From positions 24,402,001 through 24,466,000 of the forward strand of contig NC_083697.1 of the NCBI RefSeq assembly GCF_033118175.1: a stretch of 64,000 nucleotides of DNA, written 5' to 3'. The DNA is from Dama dama. Taxonomy: Eukaryota > Chordata > Mammalia > Artiodactyla > Cervidae. The notes under the pieces were generated by a model. It made no database searches, was not told the DNA's origin, and saw only the letters and a program-made list of their open reading frames with translations. Below, in pieces: positions 55,171-64,000 of the stretch; position 1 is the stretch's first letter; the number at the start of each line of letters is the position of its first letter. The position numbers and the translations under genes are program-made.

Positions 55171-56090
55171 TCATTGTCCTGTATTTTTTAGTCAGAGCTG
55201 CATCTCCATCTGATGTGGCACTTGAGCAGGTGAGAAGGACATAGACCATGGTGCAGAGGGAACAAACATCAGGTTAAGTACTACAACCTGGCCCTCTGAC
55301 TCTGTGCTATAGCAGATGGTAATCAGCTTGTTCTGTAACGTGTGAGATTTATAACCAAGTTTGAATTCAGTTTTTTAGTCTTGTGGAGTTGAAAGAGGAA
55401 AGAATGATGGGGTGAGGGGCAACATAAATAGACTTATAGTCATAATCCAGTGAGTATGTCTGGCGATATGGAGGTAGGATGAGAGAATATGGCCAAACAC
55501 ATTTGAATGAATGATGACCTGGCCCAGTGTGATGTGCTGGGAGCTTCCTGGCAAGCGCGGCATGAAGCATGTCAGGGCCCCGAGGGTCTCTTCTATTCTC
55601 TAAGTATCTCAGATCCACTTGCCAGGGAAGATCTGAGCAAGAGAGGTTGGTCTCATGCCTGGAGCTGTCTTATCAGCTCTGTATTGCTCTATTTCCATTT
55701 TCATCCATCTGCGTCCAGGACTAGGTACTGGGAAGAAGTAACTGCAAAGAAAATCTTCAGTTTCTCTTGTATTCAGTATACAGGGGCCGTAGGGATTTAT
55801 CAGTGGCCAATCATTTCACCTTTCTGGGTGTGGGAAGGGAAGGATAACGTCTGTTTTGAAAACTTCACAGTGGACAAGCAGTGGTGCTGGTTCTACTGTC
55901 GTTGTCCTTTGCTGTGGGATTTTGGTGACGCTTGAGGAAGAAAAATGTTTGTCCTAAACACTTCTATCTGCATAGTTACGCTGTGTTTATTTATTTTTTT
56001 AAATAAATTTTTAAAATTTTATTTATTTTTAAAAATATATTTATTTTTACAAATAAAATTTGCTGAAAAATTATTACTATTTTATTTTTC
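55171..56090. other. no named feature
   Basis: A 142-codon open frame (55507-55935) is the longest in this stretch. It has no recognisable domain or splice context, so I leave it uncalled. The stretch ends in AT-rich tract 55985-56070. Confidence 0.35.
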
Positions 56091-56095
56091 AAAAA

Positions 56096-56209
56096 TGTAT
56101 TTATTTCGATGCACTGGGTCTTAGTTGTGGCACGTGGGATCTAGTTCCCAGGGATTGAACCTGCATTGGGAGCATGGAGTCTTAGACACTGGGCTTCCAG
56201 GAATGTCCC
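56096..56209 (-). mobile_element. CHR-type SINE fragment
   Basis: GCACTGGGTCTTAGTTGTGGCACGTGGGATC to ACACTGGGCTTCCAGGAATGTCCC. Confidence 0.75.
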
Positions 56210-56609
56210 TTTTCCAGCTGTTTAGATACTTTATAATACTAGCCTGCTGCTGTCTAGAGTTCCTGTTCATGTAGGCAATACAAAACCAGGGGTATATGGA
56301 TAGACTTCATGAATTTTATTAAATAAATAGAAAAAAAACCCCTGCACATATGTGTGTATATGCTTTTTTCTGGCTTTCAGCAGATTCTCAAAGGCCTCAA
56401 CATCTTCCCCCAAAATGGTGAGAATCACTGGTTAACATATCTGCCTGGTAAATCTGTATCTCACTATTGGATATTGCTGCTGTATTTTTTACAGAAGATT
56501 TAGAGAAGTATTTTTTAAGAGAAGAAGTTGCTGTTATTCTTATTTGTAACTAATTGTGTTTGTGTAACCCTACCTATATGTATAGTATAATTTAATTTCA
56601 GAATTTTGA

Positions 56610-56755
56610 ATTAAGAAGAATGGGTTCAAATCTGGCACTCCTGCTTCCTGATTGTGTGACTTAGGCCATGTTACTTAAGCTCTGTGTGTGTATTTCTTTA
56701 GCTGACCAAGGAATGCTAATCCTTCTTTATAAGATTCCTAAGAGGCTTTGAAGAA
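56610..56755 (+). mobile_element. MIR SINE, diverged
   Basis: GGGTTCAAATCTGGCACTCC, GATTGTGTGACTTAGGCCATG and TTACTTAAGCTCTGTGTG. Confidence 0.6.
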
Positions 56756-57985
56756 GTATGACATTTGAACCTCCAAAATGTTGTATAGTTAAATATGAAT
56801 ATGTCTTATTAAGTCACAGTTGTGTAAAAGGTCTCTCCAAACACAAAGAAGAAATCAGCTATAACCTACTATCCGAACTTGCTTTTATCATTTTACTATG
56901 TCTTTCAAGTCTTATTTCCGTGGATAGAATTTTTTTTTTAATATAGTATACTACATTTATAATTAGATCAGATCATTTATAAACACAATTTAAGCCATTT
57001 TCTTTTTTGTTGGATTTTAAGTTATATTACTTTCCAAAATAGTAATAATTTTTTTCAGTGAATATCATGAAAAAGACATTTTAAAGAGATTAGGTCTATA
57101 AAGTAGATTTCCAGAGGTGGAATTCGAGGGCCAGAAAGTACTTGTCTTGTCTTAAAAGGCTCTTGAAATATAATTGACTCACAAATTACATATTTTTCTA
57201 ACTTTATGTTATGCAATAAAATGTATGGAAAAGTGCATATTTCCATAAACAGTTTATTTCTCATCTATTTATTGCAAAGCAAATACTGGTTTACTTATAT
57301 TGTCCAGAAATACCCTTCACACCCTTCTCAGTCATTATTTCTTACTTTTTCCACCAAGGAAAACACAGGCTTTTGGGGAAGTTGTTTCTTTGCTTTTATT
57401 TATAGTTTTATCATTGAAGCATACATCTCTAAATATCACAGCTTGGTTTTGCCTGCTTTTAAAACTTGATATATATGCTGTCATGCAGTTTGCATTCTTT
57501 GTCTGGAGTTTAATGTTTGTGAGAGTCAGTCTTATTGTTACATACAACTGATAAATTGTTCATTTTCTCTGCCATGAAGTCTCCCAATCTAGGTAATAAT
57601 TATGAGCTGTGATCTGCCCTCATCACATTACAGCATCTGAAAGGATTTTATATTCTTATATTTCTTTATACAGAAAGGAAAGAAACAAGCATTGGAACAT
57701 CTACCTTAGTTTAGACATCGCAAATCTGAATATTTTTGGAAGAAGAAAGCAAACATGTTTGTGTGTGTTTCAGTATTTATATGTGGAATGTTCGATAAGA
57801 GAAATAACTAATATATAACATATGGAAGATAATTTGTGTTCTAAATCATTGCTCCTTAGCTTGAAAATGCAAGTCATACAGGTGTGTATGAGTGTTTGCT
57901 TACATATGAAAACTCCTTTGTTCCCATGGACAGAAAAAAAAAATTTCTTTCAGAGAATAGATTGTCAGCTCCCCTCTTTTCTCTT
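56756..57985. other. no named feature
   Basis: About 1.2 kb of AT-rich unique-looking DNA. Several short open frames, none supported. Confidence 0.45.
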
Positions 57986-57989
57986 AAAA

Positions 57990-58230
57990 AAATTTAAATA
58001 TATATTTTTATTTTTAATTAGAGGATAATTACAATACTGTGATGGTTTCTACCATATAGCAACATGAATTGGCCGTAGGCATACATGTGTCCCCTCCCTC
58101 TTGAACCTCCTTCCCACCTTCCTCTCCATCCCACCCCTCTAGGTTGTCACAGAGCACTGGCTTTGGGTTCCCTGCATCATACAGCAAACTCTCTCTGGCT
58201 ATATATTTTATATATGGTAATATATATGTT
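57990..58230 (-). mobile_element. L1 3' end
   Basis: ATTAGAGGATAATTACAATACTGTGATGG, AACATGAATTGGCCGTAGGC and CACAGAGCACTGGCTTTGGG, the reversed bovine L1 3' end. Confidence 0.82.
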
Positions 58231-59317
58231 CCAATTGTCAGCCTCCTTTTAAAGTGTGGTGAATGCTTCTATATCTAGATAACAATGTTGATAGAACAAG
58301 CAGAGGCTTACTTTGCATTGCTACAAACTTCCACTAATAGCTGTAATCTTTCCTCTCCAAAAACAGAGATAAAAGATAGGATTTTTAATAAAATCCACTA
58401 AATTGTAAATACTTGATTTAAAAAGAAACACAAAACTTTCACTTTTATAAAGTGCAGAGATTTTGAAGCAGAAGCCTTCTTTATCCTCTACAAGTCTTAA
58501 ATAGATTCATCTTTATGTACTGATCCATTTAAAAATAGACACTATCTTTAGCTCAAATGCTTGCAAATAGAGATGTGATGGATTTTAGGAAATTGCAGCA
58601 CTTCCCCCATCATTCTCTTTTATCTATGAGAAAGGATTTTTTTGAACCTTTGATAGCATCGAGGTCTAAATTAGGAGTGTCCTTAAACAGAGTCCCAGCA
58701 ACTTGGAGTACTTTTCCATGCTCAGAGTTCACAGACGTGAACTTCTTTATTCACAGAGGGGAATATACAAAGGTCTCGTGGACCCTGCACTGGGCACTTC
58801 ACCCGCTTCTGTAAAGTTGCCTTAATGGATGTCCCACTTTGTGTGTCCAGTTCTGACTTCACGGGAAGATGAGTCAGGGCTTTCTGCTTATTACCTGTAT
58901 TTAAACAATCCACACAATCCTAGTACGGAGTGATCACTCAGTAATATTTGGAAGTTGTTCTAGGCTACTGAATCCCAGCAGCTGGTATGTGTACAAACAG
59001 TATTTGTTACAGCCCCCACAAACTTCGCCAGAAGTTTGGCAACATCACAAAGACCTTCCTGCCACCAAAAGGCTTTCCTGCCACTGTAGTAATAGCTGAC
59101 TTGGAGGGGGAACTGAGCAATTTTCTTACTTTGTTACTCCATCGATGCTCATGATTTCAGTGGAATTAAGTCCCAAGATGAGGGAGCAATGAAAGCTTCC
59201 TGATGTCCAGGGTGTAAGAAAGGAAATGGATACTTTTCCTTTTAAGATAGTGTGATAAGTGCCTTACCGCCAACTAAGTTACTGAAATATAATTACATGT
59301 AACCTTCTTTTTTAAAA
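58231..59317. other. no named feature
   Basis: No exon or named repeat. 58990-59110 holds a local near-repeat (TTCCTGCCACCAAAAGG / TTCCTGCCACTGTAG). Confidence 0.4.
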
Positions 59318-59550
59318 AAATATTTATTTATTATATTTGGCTGTGCCAGGCCTTAGTTGCAGCACTCAGGATCTTCAATCTTTGGTATGGCATGTGGGAA
59401 TCTTTAGTTGCAAAATGTGGAATCTTTAGCTGTGGCCTGTGAACTCTTAGTTGAGGCAAGTGGGATCTAGTTTCCTGATGGGGGATTGAACCCAGGCCCC
59501 CTGCAATGGGAGTATGGAGTCTTAGCCACTGGGCCACCAGGGAAGTCCCC
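59318..59550 (-). mobile_element. CHR-type SINE
   Basis: TTATATTTGGCTGTGCCAGGCCTTAGTTGC to CCACTGGGCCACCAGGGAAGTCCC. Confidence 0.85.
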
Positions 59551-59954
59551 ACACATGGCCTTCTTAATATCAGAAATTCACTTCTGAAACTCAGATGTTC
59601 TGTGCAACAAATGCTGGCTTTCAGCTCATTCTCCATTACTTTAAATATAAGTATGATACACCAGCTCCCTCACCACCAATTTCCTTACATACAACCAAAA
59701 CAGTTATTATGCATGTAACTGAAATACATTAGTAATAATTATAAAATGCTTACAATATTGCTTCCTGATCCCCACATAGTAAAAATAGTGGCTATAAATA
59801 GTGTTTTGCATGCTGTAACACATTGCATTTTTTCTTTGTTAGCACTCCTCAGCTTTTAAAAAAGTCTGCATAGAGTGACATTTTAGCAACTGCCTTTGAA
59901 ATTGTAGAATTTTCCTATACGTCATGCCATTTTGTTTAATATGTTGTAATGAGT
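59551..59954. other. no named feature
   Basis: AT-rich, no exon or named repeat. Confidence 0.35.
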
Positions 59955-60600
59955 ATGATGGTTAATTTTATCTGTCAGCTTCACTGGACTAAACATGATT
60001 TCTGGGCGTGTCTGTGAATGTGTTTCTGGAAGAGATTAATATTTGAATTGGTAGACTGAATAAAGATGATCACTGCACCAATGCAAGTAGGCATCATCTA
60101 ATCTGACAACCTCAGCTGAACAGAAAGGCAGAGGAAAGGTGAATTTGCTCTGTTTGAGCTGAAACATTCATCCTCTCCTGCCCTCTGCCATCAGCATTGC
60201 TGATTCTCTGGTCTTTGGACCTGAGGCTGTTGTTTGTTGCTCAGTCATTTCTGAGCAACATGAGACCCCCATGGACTGTAACCCGCCAGGTGCATCTGTT
60301 CATGGGATTTCCCAGGCAAGAATACTCTGGACTGTGGACTTGAACTAGGGTTTATACCATCAGTTCCCTGATTCTCAAGTCTTTGGACTTGGACTTATGC
60401 CACTATCTTTCCTGGTTATCAGAACTTCATACTCAGACTGAGTACCACCAGCCTTTCTGGGTCTCCAGTTTGCAGACAACAGATCATGGGACTTCCTGGT
60501 TTTCATAATCACGTGAGCTAATTCTGCTAATAAATCTCCTCTTATATATATCTGTATATATCTGCTACTGAGTCCAGGCTTGATCAGCTTGCCACACAAC
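59955..60600 (+). mobile_element. old LTR-like repeat, copy 1, split by a SINE
   Basis: GATGGTTAATTTTATCTGTCAGC, GGGCGTGTCTGTGAATGTG, GGCATCATCTAATCTGACAACC and, after the SINE at 60225-60345, TTGCAGACAACAGATCATGGGAC and CTAATAAATCTCCTC. The same family as 63410-63768. Confidence 0.6.
60225..60345 (-). mobile_element. Bov SINE, partial, inside the LTR-like repeat
   Basis: TTGTTTGTTGCTCAGTCATTTCTG to TTTCCCAGGCAAGAATACTC. Confidence 0.8.
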
Positions 60601-60713
60601 AGGACAATAAGTTGGGAGATGAGTTATTGGGGTAAGGAAAGTCAGCCAACTGAGAAGATGGCAGACTAGTGTCTTACAGAATGATCCTACCCCAGTTAGA
60701 ATTTAGACTATGT

Positions 60714-60917
60714 GTGTGCTCGGGTACTTAGCTGTGTTTGACTCTTTGTGGTCCCCTGGATGGTAACCTCCCAGGCTCCTCTGTCCATGGGATTTTCCAG
60801 GCAACAATACTGGAGTAGGTTGCCGTTTCTTCCTCCAGGGGATCTTCCTGACCCAGGGATCTAGCCTGTGTCTCCTGCATTGCAGTCAGATTCTTTACCA
60901 CTGAGCCACCTGGGAAT
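60714..60917 (-). mobile_element. Bov-tA SINE
   Basis: GTGCTCGGGTACTTAGCTGTGTTTGACTC to CTTTACCACTGAGCCACCTGGGAA. Confidence 0.9.
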
Positions 60918-60931
60918 ATGTTTTATAATTA

Positions 60932-60953
60932 AAGTGGTGGTGGTGGTGGTGGT
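60932..60953. repeat. (GGT)n trinucleotide repeat
   Basis: Seven GGT/GTG units just beyond the SINE tail. Confidence 0.85.
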
Positions 60954-61844
60954 ATGTGGTTGCTTGTTGCAAACTTCTTGGTGTCAGAATCCTTTGTTCT
61001 TGAGTAGGTTAGGTCATGATATTCCTGTAACAAATGTTCTCTGTTATTCAACTTTTAAAAAAATTTATTCCTATCTGAATGGAAGAGTGTTATACCTTTA
61101 AAGTTCAGAGCCTTGAGAATGGGCTATCCTGTGTATTTCAGGCTATAGGCAACATTCTTTTACAAAAGGTGCAGAGAATAGACAACTGAGCACAAAGTTT
61201 AAAGTAAAAGAAACAGATCCAACATGGAGTCAGATTTGTTCTTCCCTATTACGTAACCTATTAATTCTGTTTTTTGGGAGAATCCTATTAATACAACAAG
61301 TTTTCAGAATATAAATATAGATCCTTTCTATGTAAACTTCAGCCAAAATAAGTTGTGCTGAAAGATAGATATGTTCCATAAAGGTTGGGTATTGAAAATC
61401 ATAAGATGTTCTGCCATAAAACATTAGCCAGGGAGATGTTCTTTGTGGTGTGACTGTACAAGGCTATTTTAATTGCACAGTCATTAATGGATGAGGTTCT
61501 GATATCCAAATGTTTACAATTGTTGAGTATTCTGTAGGGACAGCCATTTTCTATGGCTGACAAACAGGTTGAGTTTCGTAATAAGAGTTAGTTTATTTTC
61601 TATTTCTCGTCTCCCTAATCTCCTGAGTCCTCTATCCTATCCACAGGATAGAAATAGTGCATCTTGAGATTTTGCTACTTTTAGATATGTGGGTATGTGG
61701 GAAGAGTTGAGCACATAATTATAAGGAGGAAGGATGGGATCAGCTACTGCCACTGACATTTCTCACAAGTTTTCAGGAGCAAACCTCTATTCAACTGATG
61801 CTAGTAGAGTAAACATCAACATTTCCCAATGTGGGTAGATTAGA
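60954..61844. other. no named feature
   Basis: No exon or named repeat. Confidence 0.4.
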
Positions 61845-62005
61845 AAAACATGGTTTTTGAAGCCAAACAGATCTGGTTTCAAATCCCAGTTTCCTCCACT
61901 TACCTGTGTGAACTTCAGCAAGTTACTAAACCTTTAAGATTCATTTTTTTCATCTATTAAATGGCTAGTATGCTTACTTTAGAGGGTTGTGATAAGGATT
62001 AAATG
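61845..62005 (+). mobile_element. MIR SINE
   Basis: TTTGAAGCCAAACAGATCTGGTTTC, CTGTGTGAACTTCAGCAAGTTAC and TAGAGGGTTGTGATAAGGATTAAATGAC. Confidence 0.75.
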
Positions 62006-62019
62006 ACATAGTGACATTT

Positions 62020-63405
62020 TATAGTTTTTTTTATTAAAGTATAGTTGATTTACAAAGTAATTCATATATATATATACACACACTTATCTTTTAGAAGAAT
62101 TCCATTAGATTATTATAAGATATTGAATATAGTTCCCAGTGTTATATAGTAAATCCTTGTTGTTTATTTTATTTATAATAATGTATATTGTTAATCCCAT
62201 AGTTCTAATTTATTATTCTCCCTACCCCTTCCCCTTTGGTAAGCATAGTTTGTTTTCTATGTCTTTGAGTCTGTTTATGCTTTGTAAAAGATGATTTGTA
62301 TTATTTTTGTACTTTTTTAGATTCTACATATAAGTGATATCACATATTTGTCTTTTTCTGCCTGACTTAGTTACTATGGTAATCTCTAGGTCCATGTTGC
62401 TGCAAATGGCATTATTTCATTCTTTTTTATGGCTGAGTAATATTTCACTACACTGTACGCATCTATATCTGTCTCACATCATTTTTATACATTCATCTGT
62501 TGATGGACCTTCAGGTTGTATCCATGTCTTGGCTATTGTAAATAGTGCTATTATCAACATCAGGGTGCATGTATCTTTTTGAATTAGAGTTTTCATCTGT
62601 TCTGGATATATGATGGATCATATGATAACTCTATTTTTAGTTTCTTAAGGAATCTCTGGGTTTCTCTGGTAGCTCAGCTGGTAAAGAATCCACCTGCAAT
62701 GCAGGAGACCTGGATGTGATCCCTGGGTTAGGAAGATCCCCTGGAAGAGGGCATGGCAACTCACTCCAGTATTCTTGCCTGGAGAGTCCTCATGGACAGA
62801 GGGGCCTGGTGGGCTACAGTCCATGGGGTCACAAAGAATCAGACACAACAGAGAGACTAAGCGCAACATGGTAAAAGGAATATCCAGACTGTTTTTCATA
62901 GTGGCTGCACTATGCTTGTGGGCTGCACCCACAAACAGTGTAAGAGAGTTCTTTTTTTGCCACACCCTTTCCAGTAATTATTATTTGTAGACAGTTTGAT
63001 GATGGCTATTCTGATCAGAGTGAGGTGATATCTTATTGTAGTTTTGATTTACATTCTCTAATAATGAGCGGTGCTGAGTGTGTTTTCACTTGCCTGTTGG
63101 CCATCAGTATGTCTTCTTTGGAAAAATGTCTATTTAGGTGTTCTGCCCATTTTTTAATGAGTTGTTTATTTTTTTGTTGTTGAGCTGTATGAGCTGTTTG
63201 TATAATTTGGAAATTAAGCCCTTATCAGTCACTTCATTTGTGAATATTTTCTCCCAGTCCATAGGCTGTCTCTTTGTTTTGCTGATGATTTCCTTTGCTA
63301 TGCAAAAACTTATAAGTTTGATTAGGCCCCATTTGTTTATTTTTGCTTTTATTTCTTATGCTTTGGGAGATTGGACACAGTAAAATTTTTAAATTCTATA
63401 AAATT
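62020..63405 (-). mobile_element. old L1 (L1MA-like), ORF2 end and 3'UTR, split by a SINE
   Basis: Reverse L1 over 1.4 kb: AAAGTATAGTTGATTTACAAAG, CTATTGTAAATAGTGC, CCATAGTGGCTGC-like text, CTGATCAGAGTGAGGTGATATC and CCCCATTTGTTTATTTTTGC. Interrupted at about 62648-62868. Confidence 0.88.
62648..62868 (+). mobile_element. Bov-A SINE inserted in L1
   Basis: GGTTTCTCTGGTAGCTCAGCTGG to CAACAGAGAGACTAAGCGC. AAGGAATCTC and AAGGAATATC on the two sides are a worn target duplication. Confidence 0.9.
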
Positions 63406-63409
63406 TATC

Positions 63410-63761
63410 CCATAATGGACTGTGATAATTCATTCTGTGTGTCAACTTGGACTGTGCTTTTGATGAGATCAACACTGAAATCAGTGAATTTGGAGTAAGC
63501 AGATTGTCCTCCATAATGTAGATGGGCCTCATCCAATCAGTCAAAGCCCTGAACAGAACAAAGAGACAAGTCTCCCCAAGCAAGAGCGAATTCTCCATAG
63601 ACTGCCTTTGGACCTTACCTGCATCATTGGCTCTAGTAGGTCTCTAGCTTGCCAGCCCACACTACAGATTTAAACTTGTCAGTTTCCATAGTTGCATGAG
63701 CCAATTACTTATAATAAATCTCTTTATATATACATCCTATTGGTTCTGTTTTTCTGACTAA

Positions 63762-63768
<7 letters not shown>
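63410..63768 (+). mobile_element. old LTR-like repeat, copy 2
   Basis: TGTGTCAACTTGGACTG, GATGGGCCTCATCCAATCAGTCAAAGCCCTGAACAG and CCTATTGGTTCTGTTTTTCTGACTAATAC, the same family and strand as 59955-60600. Confidence 0.65.
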
Positions 63769-63802
<34 letters not shown>

Positions 63803-63925
63803 AATTGCTTCAGTTGTGTCTGATTCTTTGTGACCCCCAAGGGCTGTAGCCCACCAGGCTCCTCGGTCCATTGGATTGTCTAGGCAAGAACACTGGAGTG
63901 GGTTGCCATGCCTTCTTCAACTAAT
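63766..63925 (-). mobile_element. Bov SINE, partial, with (TG)n tail
   Basis: About 34 bases of GT, then TAAATTGCTTCAGTTGTGTCTGATTC to GGGTTGCCATGCCTTCTTC. Confidence 0.88.
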
Positions 63926-64000
63926 ACATAGACCCATACAAAACTAAGGGCTCAAATATGGGAGTTATTTGAGGTTAGCATCTACATGTCTGTGACATAA

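Noticed and set aside
55507..55935. 142-codon plus-strand open frame
   Set aside because: No homology I can name and no clear acceptor or donor at its ends. I kept it out, though it merits a database search.
1..64000. CRISPR arrays, operons, tRNA or rRNA genes
   Set aside because: None seen. The repeated units are dispersed mammalian retroposons, and the tRNA-like heads of SINEs are not tRNA genes.

Overview
This is nuclear DNA from a ruminant (cattle or a close relative). Bov-A/Bov-tA SINEs, BovB (RTE) LINEs and cetartiodactyl CHR-type SINEs occur throughout, alongside mammal-wide MIR, L1 and Tigger copies. There is no bacterial-style gene packing, no operon and no CRISPR array. I could not separate Bos from other pecoran ruminants by eye.

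The one gene I recognise with confidence is PAPSS1 (bifunctional 3'-phosphoadenosine 5'-phosphosulfate synthase 1), on the + strand. The window enters it in an intron and contains its last three coding exons: 1508-1776, 20874-21103 and 39625-39763. They join in phase and encode the C-terminal half of the ATP-sulfurylase domain. Using the published human HNGH numbering (425-428), the reading ends at residue 624, the expected length. A 3'UTR of roughly 0.6 kb follows, with AATAAA signals at 40148 and 40330. Earlier exons, with the APS-kinase domain, lie upstream of the window.

Intron 1777-20873 holds a 2.2-kb BovB copy, a HAL1/L1-like block, and a complete solo LTR with perfect 6-bp target duplications. 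Intron 21104-39624 holds a Tigger1 DNA transposon split by at least three later insertions (21806-27397), a short L1 with a 17-bp duplication, and a BovB reverse-transcriptase fragment.

The 23.6 kb downstream of PAPSS1 (40360-64000) is mostly repeats. It also holds two sets of exon-like open segments on the + strand that no repeat explains. One pair is 41659-41780 / 41846-41961, with a possible third exon at 42532-42642. The other pair is 49406-49553 / 49742-49934. Each pair has consensus-like splice sites and matching phase, and the second ends in a stop codon. I do not recognise the protein. They may be an unannotated or decaying gene in the same orientation as PAPSS1, and are the best candidates for something undescribed here. 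Other points of note are a 442-bp two-SINE composite with 12-bp duplications next to an inverted SINE, and a 1.48-kb segment inside Tigger1 that looks retroposed.

Repeat family names were assigned by eye against remembered consensus sequences, and repeat boundaries are approximate unless a target-site duplication is given.
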